From positions 634,661 through 698,660 of the forward strand of contig VXAA01005193.1 in assembly GCA_013399115.1 (NCBI GenBank): a stretch of 64,000 nucleotides of DNA, written 5' to 3'. The stretch is from Anseranas semipalmata (Eukaryota > Chordata > Aves > Anseriformes > Anseranatidae). Shown piece by piece: positions 50,608 through 64,000 of the stretch. The notes under the pieces are model-generated. The model did no database searches and had not been told where the DNA came from. It was given only the letters and a program-made list of their open reading frames with translations. A program made the position numbers and the translations under genes. Each line of letters opens with the position of its first letter. Position 1 is the stretch's first letter.

Positions 50608-52362
50608 ACAATTTTCATGTTGAATAAAAGTACTCTTTACACGGTGTTTATCAAAAGCAGAATGTCATGGAGTCTGTTGAGTCTTAGAAGCAGATATGTG
50701 TAGACCTTCCTGTGTGGTGAGGTCCCCAAAGAAGACTGATGTTTTTTAAGTGAAAACCAAACAGCCAGAAACTAATTAAAAAAAAAATAATAAAACGTAG
50801 GCTAATTTTTTGAAATGTGGAAATTCAAAGCAACTGGTCTATTACTAACACGACAGCGCTTCTGCTGTCTGATGCCTTAATCACTATTTCTTGGCTGTAC
50901 TCTAGAGGTTGTGTAGATTTTCTCACTGAGGGTGCCAGTCTTGGCAGATGTTTTAGTGCAGTATTTCACTACTTATTCTGTTTAAGAAACAAAGTAGCCC
51001 AATGCAGTTTCCTGCATTGAAATATGTAATTGTATTATTGTATTTGCCATAGGGAAGAGGGTCTTTGAGAGTAGCTTCATCTTAACAGTGGAAAGACTAT
51101 TTGATATAGAGTTAACAAAAAAGAACAGGTTAACCTACTAGTTGTCATGATGGTATCCTATGTTGGCATTCCATTGTTTGCAAAGTGGCTGTTACCGTGT
51201 TTCATTCCTACTCCTCCTGTTGAACAGTTGCCATCCTGGCTTTTGTGGTAGCTGGCCAAGGTTTGATGCATAGTGTTGGGCATATTTTCATGTTATTTCC
51301 TTTCAGTTTGGTGGAACATCTAACATCTTTTTCCTCTGAGTTTTTATTTATTGATGTACAGTCTCTAGAATATTTGTATGTGATATTGTCATGTGGCTAG
51401 AATAAATGTCTAGACTGTAAAAATGTGTTAATCCCCCCCTCCGCTTTTGTGTCAATCCAATGCAGATGAAATATAGAGCCAGATTCTTTACTCCACTCTG
51501 CTTTCTAGGAACAAAATGCTTTCAGAGCAGCTCAAAGATTTAGTTTGTGATATGAAACAAAAATAACAACAGCCAGCTGATATTGTTGGTTAGTAACACA
51601 ATGAAAGACCAAATCTGACTTAATAAGTATCTACAACTCCAGTATCTGAAATTATTTCTTTCTGACATTTTACCACCCACAATATCCTCTAATAATCCTG
51701 TTCAGGCTCATCTTTTGTCTTCACTTAGCTATCTCGGGCTCATTGATCACTGGTCCACCTACTTTAGCTCACCACATGGAGCCTGACCCTGGTCTTTGTT
51801 ATTTGTCCATGTCTTTTCTAAATCTGTATTATTAAGCCATCATGATGGTCTGCCGCACACAAAAGAGCATAGCAGATGTCAACCTAAAGAATGCACATTT
51901 CCCAGCAAGAGCAATCAAAGAAGTGAGGTCTCCATGACTGTGTTAAATCTGCAGTACCCTATCATCATTTCTGTGTGATAACACCTGTGAATTTCTCAGT
52001 TCCTGGTTTACTTGAGACTTTTATAGAGTAATTTTTTTTTTAAAGGGTTGTGGGTACTTTCTGAAACCTTGTGCTTGAATTCATAAGATTAAGCTTCATG
52101 GTCTCAAGACAGTATTGACTGTCTGTTGGTCACTGAATTATGACTACATTCAAAGAGCATCTTCTCTAGTATCCACAAGAATGATTCAGGATGGTTTTTC
52201 TAGCCTATCTCCTGTTTAACACTATAATTACTTATGTTTATGGAACATATGTTAAATGAAGGACAGCCTTTCTTGGCTGCTTTTTGGATTGTGGGATAGG
52301 TGGTGGCATGAAGAAACTGTTTTTGAGGCTATCATTGAAATAACTGTTTCATTTTTCTTTGA

Positions 52363-52590
<228 letters not shown>

Positions 52591-52658
52591 TAAAAATTCT
52601 TTTGTCAGAGCACTTAGTTATATCTTTGTAACAGAGTAATTACATGATAGTTTTAAGC

Positions 52659-52689
52659 GAATGAATTATGAATGAATTATGAATGAATT
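52659..52689. repeat. 11-bp tandem repeat, three copies
   Basis: The unit GAATGAATTAT occurs twice exactly and a third time with its final two bases altered or missing. It is about 100 bp inside intron 4. Confidence 0.9.
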
Positions 52690-53463
52690 GCATACAATAG
52701 AAATGAGAACATTTGTTTCAAGAATTATTTTACGCATATGTGGAACAGTGGTATTTCAAGCAAGAAAGGATAACAAGAAACAACTATTTACAGTTCTAAT
52801 TGTGACTGGGCAGAAGAATATCTTTGCTGTTTTTTTTTTTTTCTGAATCCATGGTTTCTACTGGGCTGTACTTTTCTGTTTTGATTCTTTATCTTAATAT
52901 AAAAGTTAAGTCTGCTTTGTATTTAGATCTGTTAGAGTATAAGAATGTGTATATATATGTTCAGAGTGCAAAAATAAAACATGAAAATCCTTGTATGAAA
53001 ATTCTGAGCAAGCAGCCCATTCTGAAGAATGAGTACACAAAATTGAAGTGCTTCTATACAATGTTGTACAGTCCTAGGCTGTTTCAAATGTTGCGTGAGA
53101 CTTCTCACAGGTGCTCATAATATTGGAACACATAAAGCCCTTTTAATATATATACGTCTGTGTGTCTATAAAATTTAGACAAAACTTGATATGAACATTT
53201 TGGGAAATTTACTAATATATGACTGCATGCAGTCACTTATTTAGTGAGCAAAAAGAGATTTGACCTAGTCTGCTGTATCTGTAATGTTTTTCCTTGTGTG
53301 TGTACACCTCACTAGTCTGTTTTGTATCATCACCCCTAATGTTTGATCTTTTTTCTCTGTGTAAATAGCTGAATTTGTTTGTCAGATCTTCAGTATTTCA
53401 CAGCTTGGCTATTGGAACCTTCTTTTCTGTGACCAAGTTATGCATCTGGTGCTTGTTAAATCA

Positions 53464-53483
53464 TAAATAAATAAATAAATAAA
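53464..53483. repeat. TAAA tetranucleotide microsatellite
   Basis: Five uninterrupted TAAA units in intron 4. Confidence 0.9.
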
Positions 53484-56400
53484 AAGACATTCTCCCCAAA
53501 CCCACCTGCCCACCAAAAAACCTCTATGTAAACTATGCAAGTTGCATCACTTTGTCTTCCTTCAGCTTCTTCAAAACTTTTCCTTATCCTTCCATTTCTA
53601 AAGTCATCATTTGTCAGTGGTGTACTGTAGCTAATTTTCATGCTGATAAATACAGTTTTTCTATATCTTCTTTTTCTCTTCTTTCACTGCATCCATCTGC
53701 TGTCTTTTTGATCTAAGCATGTATATGTTTCTGGAGAGCAATTGTCTTTCTATTGTATGTTTTATAGTCTTTAGGGCCTTAGTTCAAGGCTGGGACATCT
53801 GAGTACGTACAGTGAATAACAAAAATAAAAGGAGTTTAAGAGAACGGAAGCTGAAAATGGAAGCATTAAATAAATGCTTACATCATTTTCTAGTGAAATT
53901 GAAATAAAATTATTTACTGAGCAAAGAGCTGAGAGCCCAGTTAGCTCCTCCTAAAATTTCTTGAGGTATGTATAGTAACAAAGGGCTTTCCTCCATATAG
54001 AGGTAACTTATTCTCATTTAATAAAAAAGTAAAAACAATACTAAGAATGAAACGGTGCCAATTCACAACAAATGCAGAATACTAAGTAATATTTTGTATT
54101 TGTAGCACAACTAGTTAAAGACTTTCAGAAAATGTATTATATGACAAAGTACTTCCGAGAAAGGTAAGTATCTTTATCTCATTACATTGAGAAGAAAAAC
54201 TGATAATCGGAATGAGTAGGTGATTTACAGAAAATTGTCGCATTCGGTTCAGAATTTGAATTGGGTCTAGTATACTTGGCTCAATTTCCATCATACAGGC
54301 TGTTTTCATTTCTCTGTTTCTTTTACAAATTAGTTAACAAGGAATCAATACTAATATTTCTCTCATGGGAAGAACTGAACATTTTTTCATATTTGTTCAT
54401 GCTTTTAAAATATAAAATTAAGCATTATGGGTTCATCCTGTAACAGAGAGAAGCATATAATAAAGTGTTTTACTTCTCTCCCCTCCTTTTTTTTTTTTTT
54501 TTAGTTCTCATATTTTCTATATTACAGAGGGAATTAAGCTGTTTTTTGTTTTTTTTTTTAAGTCATGACTGATAGATGATAGAGATTAAGAACATTGTAG
54601 TGATGCTGTACATCAGATCCAAATTTCATGCAGTTGTTTTACATGGAAGGATCTAGAAGGATCATGTGTTTACTTAATACTTGTCTTTGAGATTTGAATT
54701 GAAGAATGGTGATATGTATTTTTCAAAAAATGTAGTTCTAGCTTTGATAAATGTTGATATTTTTAGCAAATCAACTGTTCAGGTCATTAAAAATATCACT
54801 ATATTTTTGTGCTTAGAAAATAAGCAGCAACACATTGAAAAAAGTAAATGGATATTTTATGAACAAATATTAGTACACTGGTTTTATTGTATATGTCTTT
54901 TAATTTAGAATTTGAAACATTTTAGCTGTATTGAATACTCAGTTTTTCTTGTACTAAAACATGAAATAGAAATATGTGTTGAGCCTTCTCTCACTAAACT
55001 ATTCTTTCTTTCATATGCTTACTGTGTTTCTTTTATTCATCTCTTTTTCAAGGTAAAACGTGCCTAAACTTTTCAATCATTCTTCATGTGTGAGAATTTA
55101 TAATACCTTTTAATTTTTCTTCCTGATGTTTTCCCTCAACACTAATTCTTCACTAGCCTATTAGAAGTGAGCATTCAGTAGTGGACAATAGTATTGATTC
55201 AGGGAATATCACCAAAATAAGTTTTTCGTTACCTTTTTATACAGTCTGAAGTATTGCTTACCTAATAGTAGATCTCCATTGAGCTTATGTCACTATGGAG
55301 ATGTTGAAAATGATAACCAAGATTTTTAATTCAGCTGAATTTTGAAACGAATATTTTTTTCTTCCACTGTTCTTATTTCAAATTTAGTTATGAATACAAA
55401 ATTTCATGGGTCATGAGTCTTTTTGTCATGAGTCATTGCTAAAATTGTCATGAGTCTTGCTAACTTTGGTAAGTCTCTTCTGGAATTCATGACAATCTTC
55501 TCTAGACTTAACTAATTTAAAATTTCATAGACATTTAACTGCTTTGCCTTTTGCAAATTCTCCTGTTTTGTGTATGAAAGCACTAGTTCTGGTAAGACAA
55601 CTAGAGGCCATTTCTCTGTATATTTGCCATTTCTTGTTCCTTTTTGTAGTCTGCTTTTGATCTTTAACAACACTTTGGCCCTTACTCCATGCCTACTTTT
55701 TCTTTGATGTTTGGATGCTAAAAAACAAAAGCAAAACACAAAACAAACAAATAAACAAAAAAACGCACACCAAACCCAGAAAAATTACAGTGTAGCAAGA
55801 AACTGTGGATAGGATGGCTTATTGCCATCCAGTATGTTTATGGATGGTAATTTATCTCCAGGTCTATACTGTTACCATATAAAAGATTCAAACTCCAAGG
55901 CATGGTAATTCTGAATGTGTGCAACATTGCCAGATGGGAGTAGAAACCTAGCCTTCTCTTCAAAACTACAAAATAGAGTTTCTTATGAGTAGTTACAATC
56001 TGAAATGGGTCATTCAAGTATCTAATTATTGTCATCTCTCTTTGCCTTTTTATCCTCATTTCTCTGCTTGAAAAAAAAAAACTGAGGGTGAAAACTGTTG
56101 CCTACATGCCTGTATACTAAGCTGGACATAAGCTTTTGGAGCCATTCTAAAGCTTAAAATATCTCTTGTCTTGAGTGATTGATGATCCAAAACTGGAATA
56201 TGTCTGTGACTATATTTTGAAGACAAGTTGATGTGTTTTCTAGTAATTATGTTTAAAAATACATATGTGGATTTCAGGATTTTGAAGAGTGTAATGCTGA
56301 CTGTGAGTATGCAATGTGAACCTCTCCATGGTCTGAAACTACAGATATGAACCTCTATTCATAATATAACAGTGTGCAAAAATATTAAAAAAAAAAAATC

Positions 56401-58582
56401 AACAACCTCCCCAACTTGATACTAAAAACCCCTGATGTGGAACATCCAAGTATTTTCTTTTCTGGTGAAGAATAATAGTACAATATGGTTTTCTTGCTAG
56501 GACATGTTGAACCATGATAGCTGCATTATTTTGGGACATCTCCCTGGGAAATAATTTAGCTGAATGATTGTGAATAGTGATGACTGCTACTTCATATGGA
56601 TGGTATTACCATAAATTTGATTTAATGAGGCTACATTTAGCTTGTTCCCTGTAGTTAGAGCAACACTTAAAAAGCTTACATTTAAGCAAAAGACTGTATA
56701 TTCCGAGATGTTCATCATCAAACCATTGAAGAAAATGTGCAAGAGAGGTCTGGTGTTTAAATTGTCAGACAAGGGCTCCAATAGTACTGTATAGTATAAT
56801 AATGTATTCTAGAAGTGAGATAGAGTAAGCAAATGATTAGAAAGGCAGTGGTTTGCTTTCTTGCTCTTTCCTTTTTTGTTTTATGTATTTTAGGAATTTT
56901 GTGATTCACTGTGCCATCTCCCAGTAGCAGGATATTTTTTGCTTCCAGTTTCAAGAAATGCAAAACTGGCATTTTGTTCAAATTTGGAGGTTAAAAATAT
57001 AAGCCAGGTGAAAAATGTTACTAAAGTAGTCAACAACATCAATTATAATAGTCATAGTCTGCCATAGTCATACTAGTTAGTAGGGGTGGTGTATTTATAC
57101 AATGAAGACAGAGACTTTATTCTAAGGTGTCTGGATTTCTCAGTATTTTTGTTGATTTAATGTGTAACTTAATTTTTAAGATTGAGCATCCTTAGTTTTA
57201 TTTGAAAGCTTTCTGGCATTTACACCAGCTGCCAAGAATCCTGATAATTTGCTTACTCAAGAAGAAAAATGTCATGTATGCCAGTTCTAGTTTCTGAATA
57301 GAATTAAGAAATAGACCTAGGCACAACACATTTTAATGCTTATTTTGAAATGATAAAGACAAAGTTTGATACTGACAAGGCAAACTGTTAAAGAAGGCCA
57401 TATCCTTAAGCTTAACTGAGATGTGTTCCTGGCCACAAGTGCTACTTGCTTACTTAAGTAGTATAGCTCCAGTCAAGATTTTTGGTTATGAATTCGTAAC
57501 ATTAGCACACATTGGCTATGTCACTTAGTTGTCTTTAATAGTAGACATGGTTGTCAAGTTTATTTGGTTAAACTTTCATCATTTGACCTACATACAGTCA
57601 TAATTTTAAATGAGTCAGTGCCACTAGTGATTAACAGAATTGAAAGGACATAATGACAGTTGTGTTTGTATGTAAGGAGAAGTCACTGAACAGAACAATG
57701 AACAGATTCTGTCTCAGATTCAGGTTTACTGTCACATTTAAATGTGATTATATTTGTAATATGGCTCTTTGTTCAGTGAGTGGTCAGTGGGTTATTTTGA
57801 TTGCACATCTTTGGCACTTATTAAATTTTTTTGTAAACAGTTGTGTATTGAACCATCTTTACTGTTTGATATTGTAAGCTCATCTGTGTTTTCCAGTTCT
57901 TCTCCCATATTTGTCAGATTGTTGAATTAATTGCACAGCAATAGAAGAATGGATTTGATTCCTTCCCTCTAAGAGTAGAAAGAAAACAAAACAAAAACTT
58001 AAGCAAATGAATGAATCCAAGCATTTTAGAAGTTAATCTTTGGGGGCAAAATAGAAAGATTTAGAAGTAAGACTAAAGAAAGAGAAAATAGCAGACAGCA
58101 AGCCAATTTTTCTTACTTTTTGTGAAAGTGTAGAAAGGGACTGTGTTTTTTCTATCATTTCCATGCTTACAAGAAAATATGAAAATGATTTGAGTATTTC
58201 TTGGGACGTATCTTGTGTCATCTTCGTTAGTTTCTTAGTAAATTCAGTATCTGTAAGTATGGTATTAGGGTAATAACCAGTTTACAAAGTTTGGTCACCG
58301 CTGATATCTGTGTGAAGTTTTCCTCTAGAATTTGTATATAGTGGATTGAGGAGCTTCATGTGTAGATCACCTGCATGCTGGGGTGTTTTTCTCAAGTTGA
58401 AGTGTGTTTATTTTAGGAGGGTAGATGTGAGTTAGAGGAATTACCATTAGAGGCAGATAAGGCTCCCTCTCTTTCCATATGGCACACGTGGTAGTGATAA
58501 TATATAAGATCAAATTCATAATATTTCTAACTAGGGAAGGAAGAAAATTTTCTTCCAGCAGCTGAAAGAAACTTCTGTCATA

Positions 58583-58600
58583 CCCCCCACCCCCCACCCC
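58583..58600 (-). repeat. C-rich tract; potential G-quadruplex on the minus strand
   Basis: Cytosine runs of 6, 6 and 4 are separated by single A bases. The complementary strand therefore has three long guanine runs with one-base spacers, enough guanines for an intramolecular quadruplex. Because this strand is antisense to FUT8, any structure would form in DNA and not in the pre-mRNA. Confidence 0.6.
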
Positions 58601-61600
58601 AGTATTGAAGGGAAGCTAGTACGAAAGGGACCCATTAAAAGTGTCATCATAAAGAAAGAGGAATAGAAGATTATGCGAATTACTTTTGTGACAACTAAGA
58701 TAAGAACGACCTTTCCTTGACATCATTCTCTCAAAAACTGGGATTTTCCACAGAATTTGGGTGGGATTGTCTCCTCTGGGAGACTGTGTAGCATTAAACA
58801 ATAAAGTATTTATTGAAAATATAAAAAACAATACCTTTGTTAATGAGCATTATTGTGTTTATGAGGTTACCTTGTGATTTGTAGCAGACTGCTTGTCCAC
58901 TTCAGTCTTAACTGTTCTCATTCATTGGATGATAATACATTTCTCTAAACTCTTAACATCCACAAACAACACAGTCATTTTTCAAATAGTAAAATGTATG
59001 TTAAATAGCAGTGTTTACTTGTGCTAGTTTGTCATTTATGTTGATGGCTAACAGCCCACTTGAAAACAGTGGAAGGTTATGAGGCATTGAAGCATCACTT
59101 CTGACATCTTTCCCGTCTGATCCTGCTTGCTGTGTAAATGTGCTAACAAAAGACCCCTGGAGAAGAAGATTCTTTTAGCACCGAGAGAAGTGGAGATGGG
59201 AGATGGGAAATAGTCCTAAGACTATTTTTACTCTAGTCAAACAATGACAGGGAATGTTCCCAGGCACTGGAACATAATATTCTATACTCTTAAATTGTTA
59301 GAACAGTTCCTGGCATGCTTTCGACTCATATCAAGTAGTTTTCTCCCAAACAATTCTTTGGCTGTGCTTGAGAGTTAGCACAAGACGCTTCTCATAAATC
59401 TGCTGTGTGTGGCTACCCTCTTTTAGGAGGTTTAGAGTTTAATAACAGGGATGCAGTCTATTTTATGCCAGTCAGAATAAATATCAGGCACATTTGATTT
59501 CCTAGTGTAGGTATAGCCTATGTTTATGTGTTTCTAATTATCGCGTTTCTAACAATTTTGACTTTATTTGATTTTTGCTGCTCTTGTTGTATGCTAATAA
59601 TCCAAATGTAAAAATACCAGAAAATCTAGTTTTGGAGCCACATGTTGTGTTAAGAAAGTACTGTGGTTTTTCATTATTCTTCAGTGGCTTACAAATTTAG
59701 TGGACCGTGTTTTTGTTTTACTTGAGTACTTAGTCTCCCAATAGGAATAAGAAACAATAAGTAAACTCATGGTACAAATAATGTGCTAGAGAGCATTAGA
59801 CCTATTTATTCTTTTGATTTATTTAGAATATATGTGACTAGAAATATGGTCTATTCTCACCATTCTTGCTGGTGGTTCCACTTAAAATATTGCTGTTTGT
59901 TTAAGGGAAAAGTAAATACCCATTCAGTAGTGCGTATTTCCCACTATAGGTATAATCTCCCTCAATCTTTTTTGTTGTTTTCACCATTTTTTTTTGGAAG
60001 GAAACAACATCATTTTATATTAATACTTTCCAGGATTTCAGTCTCTCTCTCTTTCTCTATTTTGATTTTAATTAGAGCTAGAAAATTGAGAAAAAAATGT
60101 TGCATTTTAAATTATTTATTTAAGGTAGCTGGCTTTAATACCATGAGTGTTCTGCAAACTTTGTGCTAAACACTTTGAGACTAACAGATGCAGAAGATTC
60201 TCACACTATTAGGTCATAATCCAGTCATGCTATTTCTTACTGGATAAGAAAACTGTAGATTACAGTCATCTGTGCTGAATTTTGAGTTATGTACATGAGG
60301 GAAGGCAGTCATCAATGCAGATGCACACATACAGTTGACTTAATACCATTGAGTAACAGGATCTTGTAGTTATCACAGATAATTCTGTGAAAATATAATT
60401 TCCATGCTCGACAGTATTGAACAGTGCATCTACCTCAAGGATTTATTGTGTAGTTCTAGTCCCTTAGTGTCAGGAAAGATATAATAAAACTAGAAAACCT
60501 GAAGAGGAAAGAAACATGGATGATCAAATATATGAAACTGGCAACTCTGAGAACTAAGACTAATAAATGAAGATTTCAGTCTAAGAGAACTGAGAAGGGC
60601 ATGCGATACACAGAGGTCTACAAAATCTTGATTGCTATGGAGAAAGTGAGTAGGGAACAACAGTCTAGTCTTTTCAGAAGACGGCATACTGAGGTTAATT
60701 TTAACAAGGCTTAAATATTTGGGGCAGTCAGTCATAATAGTGTGGAATCTGCTTCAGTTTCTTTATTCTTCTTGTAAAGATTTATAGTGTCAGCATTTCT
60801 CTGGTGAACCACAGATACTAAAAATAACTTTTAAATAATTTTATTTAAAGGCTTATGGTTCCTGTTTGGTATATCTCAGCTAAAATAATTTTTAAATGGA
60901 TGCAGGAGAACAATTTTAAATAAATCTTATGAAGAGAAAGTAGCTACCTAAGTCAGTTATTCAAAAGAAGGTATTCAAGGTTATTCCCTGAAAGGGGCAA
61001 ACCAAAGAATGTTAATTAAATCCAAGACTAAACACCACTATTTCTCTGGGTACTAATGCAGTTTTGAAGATCTGCAATGTAATAGGCGATTTCCCAGCTG
61101 CAGTAGAAAAGATGTCAGCCAGACTTCTGTAACTCTGCTACATTTCTATGGCCCACGTACCTCATTACAAAGGTTGTTAAGTACTAAGAAAAAATTAGGG
61201 TGATAGATTTCTTGCAGAGGAAACCTAGATATACTACTTTTCTTGTAATCTAGACAGGTGAGGTCATTTGCAGCCTAAAGAACTGTACAACTTCTTAGGG
61301 GAAGAAGGAGCTGGAACCTGCCAATGCTTAAAAGGTAGAAAATAATTACATATTGCCTTATTTGGGTGAGTTCAGCTGTATCCATTTAGTGGAACCCTCC
61401 ATATGTTTTTTCTTTAAAATGAAAAAATGAAATGCTGAAATAACACAGTGGTTTTTGTTAGATTGTTTTCAGATCTGAACTGTTCTCCCATCCTTTACAC
61501 AGTTGAATTCACAAAATATATATATTTTTTATTAAGTTGTTTAGGATTTGGAGTATTCAAATTATCTTTAAGATCTCAGTTCTCCAGAAGGTGTTTGTTG

Positions 61601-62447
61601 GATTTTGGAAGGACCTGAATTGTTCAAAGCTTGCATTACAGAAAATTTTGTTTAAAGTTGATTAGATATGAGAGAGTTTATATTCATGCTCAAATATCAG
61701 TATTCTTGCAGTTTACCTGAAAACTAACTTTACATCCTAGGTATTTTGTAAAAAAGTTTTTTGGGATGCAGAAGTATGTCTAGAGATATGCAAGTATGAA
61801 TGCATACAGCAAACTAATATGTTTTACAGAAAGAAAAACTTAGGTAGATTATATTGTTGTCTCATTCACATACCTAAAAATATTTAACGGTTGGTACTTA
61901 GCATTCACATCCTGTACACATTTGCCTCCTTTGTTGTGGTTTCTTGGATTGTGAAAGTATAGTATACTATTTTATTGATAGTGCATACTGTCTTTTATCA
62001 ATCTGTTCAGCTATGAGTTTTATATTCTGTATATAGTGTGTAGTAAGTTAGTCTGGGAAGTAGTCCATTAATAAGTGTTCTATTCTGTAGACAGGTGAAA
62101 GCTTTTTGTTTTTTTTAGATGTCATGCATACTCATGGAAAGAGAACTAACAAACCTGGAAAAACACCAAATGAAAATTAAGAAAGAGCATTCCAAGACTG
62201 AGAATCTTGTTGGTTAAGTGTGAACTCTGAGTACAAATGTTGGGTTCTTCCAACGGATTTACAAATGAGAAAGTAATTTAAAATCTTGAAGGTATTCTGT
62301 TTTACATTAGGATAGTGAAGTATGCTCAATAACTGTTCATGTTCACTGTGAAGAAGCCACATAAAATTTTTATGCAGCTGAAGCTTGCTCATTCATTTTA
62401 ATGAGATGTATTATAGCAGGATGACTTGTGTGATTTATGACATTTGA

Positions 62448-62768
<321 letters not shown>

Positions 62769-62794
62769 TAACTCAAATAATTTCTCTTTAGTTG

Positions 62795-62818
62795 TTTTTT
62801 TTTTTTTTTTTTTTTTTT
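62795..62818 (+). repeat. Poly-T tract (24 T) just downstream of the exon 5 donor
   Basis: The uninterrupted T run begins 34 nt into intron 5. U-rich stretches close to donors can bind TIA1-type splicing factors; any such role here is inference. Confidence 0.9.
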
Positions 62819-63187
62819 GCAGCTTCTCTCACGTACAACTATTTTGATACTTCTTCCTTTAATGTTATGTGGAACATAATAACTATGATTGCAATTGTAT
62901 ACATAAGCGTCTTTTAAATTTTATTTATTTGATGCATAGAAAAAGTAATATCCTTATTAAGAGGACTCTACTGCTTTGGCAGAGATTTTTTTTGTTAATA
63001 CAAATTTCAGATTTCAAATATAATCCTTCAGCAGTCTGCAGCTGTGTTTTGGGCCAGATGTGAATCCAATTTTTGTGGGAAGAGAATAGTTAAATAGCGG
63101 CTATTGTTGGTAAACTTTAAAATAATATGTTTGAAAGAAAAAGCAAAATAAAAACAAAGAAAATGGTATCCAGTAGACATTCATGCG

Positions 63188-63211
63188 CACACACACACAC
63201 ACACACACACA
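63188..63211. repeat. (CA)12 microsatellite
   Basis: Twelve perfect CA dinucleotides in intron 5. Likely polymorphic. Confidence 0.95.
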
Positions 63212-63308
63212 AGTCATATTGAAATAACTTTTAATATAAACTAAACTGATTTGAATTTCAAGTTGTAAAAGCGGTGGCAGTGTTAAAGACCTTTCTGCTT
63301 GTAGATCA

Positions 63309-63715
63309 ATCATAGAATCACAAAATGGCTTGGGTTGGAAGGGACCTTAAAGATCATCTAGTTCCACCCTCTCTGCCATGAGCAACCTTCCACCAAACCA
63401 GGTTGCTCAAAGCCCCATCCAGCCTGGCCTTGAGCGCTTCCAGGGATGGGACACCCACAACTTCTCTGGGCAACCTGTTCCAGTGCCTCATCACCTTCTG
63501 AGTGAAGAATTTCCTCCTAATATCTAATCTAATCATCCCTTCTTTTAGTTTAAAACCATTCCCCCTTGTCCTATCACTATCTGCCAGTGTAAAAAGTCGC
63601 TCTCCATCTTTTTTGTAAGCCCCCTTTAAGTACTGAAAAGCTGCAATGAGATCTCCCCAGAGCCTTCTCTTCTCCATGCTGAACATCCCCAGCTCTCTCA
63701 GTCCTTCTTCAAAGC
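63309..63715 (-). mobile_element. CR1 LINE, 5'-truncated, relatively young
   Basis: In + orientation the element starts CATAGAATCACAAAATGGCT, the reverse complement of the CR1 terminal octamers, followed by TGGGTTGGAAGGGACC. On the minus strand, the end of CR1 ORF2 is still open for about 110 codons (63686 down to 63354). It contains the typical reverse-transcriptase tail phrases RLDIRRKFFTQKV, RHWNRLPREVV and SLEALKARLDGALSNLV. The remaining ORF2 is missing because of 5' truncation at about 63715, so the copy cannot be autonomous. The intact frame suggests more recent insertion than the other CR1 copies in the window. It lies antisense within FUT8 intron 5. Confidence 0.96.
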
Positions 63716-64000
63716 TTCAGGATGCTAGGAAACTTTGAAAATTCTAGGTGATTTTGTAAATGAGATTTTTTTCCCAGAAATTAGGTTTTAGAAATGGTTG
63801 AATGTTTTCTAAAAATAAGTACACTGAAATGGAAAACTGACATTGAAAATTTCAGCTGAATTTACTCATGCTTGGCAAAGTTAGCAAATGAAACAGCCAT
63901 CTGGACATGGTCTTGGGCAGCTTGCTCAGCGTGACCCCAGAATTTAGTTACAGACAGTTTTGTGATTTACTGTAATAAGCTATAAACCAGTGTTCTGGAG

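Noticed and set aside
59783..60169. 128-codon + strand ORF with hydrophobic stretches
   Set aside because: Low-complexity Phe/Leu/Ser-rich translation typical of T-rich intron DNA; lies within FUT8 intron 4 with no homology recognised.

Overview
The window is vertebrate nuclear DNA, most likely from a bird. It is AT-rich and intron-dominated. Its interspersed repeats are CR1 LINE fragments with the avian-type 3' end (ATTCTATG-like octamers), and no Alu, L1 or B-type repeats were seen. The only protein-coding gene I can support is the 5' half of FUT8, the Golgi alpha-1,6-fucosyltransferase that core-fucosylates N-glycans. It lies on the + strand. Species cannot be settled from the sequence.

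Layout. Positions 1-250 form a CpG island, a likely promoter and first exon, opening about 38 kb of non-coding DNA upstream of the FUT8 start codon. That stretch holds CR1 fragments, microsatellites, a suspicious 93-bp duplication around a single N, a well-formed candidate 5'UTR exon at 18122-18198, and a second CpG island at about 29520-29830 that could be an alternative promoter. A 77-base run of N lies at 38163-38239. The exon with the initiator ATG starts at 38523 and has several short upstream ORFs in its leader.

The coding exons are 38747-38949, 48280-48395, 48544-48709, 52440-52554 and 62523-62760. Their phases join without conflict and give 279 codons plus one base. They encode a short cytoplasmic tail, a type II signal anchor, the coiled-coil stem, and the start of the luminal domain with its cysteine cluster. 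The GDP-fucose-binding catalytic core and the C-terminal SH3 domain would be encoded beyond position 64000, so the gene is partial here because the window ends.

The introns hold a very old CR1 copy (about 49775-50130), simple repeats and a younger CR1 (63309-63715). I see no sign of a novel multi-gene system. The points most worth checking are the unannotated-looking leader exon, the two candidate promoters, the uORF-rich leader, a strong decoy splice donor inside the fifth coding exon, a one-codon difference at the exon 2/3 junction, and the probable assembly artefact near 6.9 kb.
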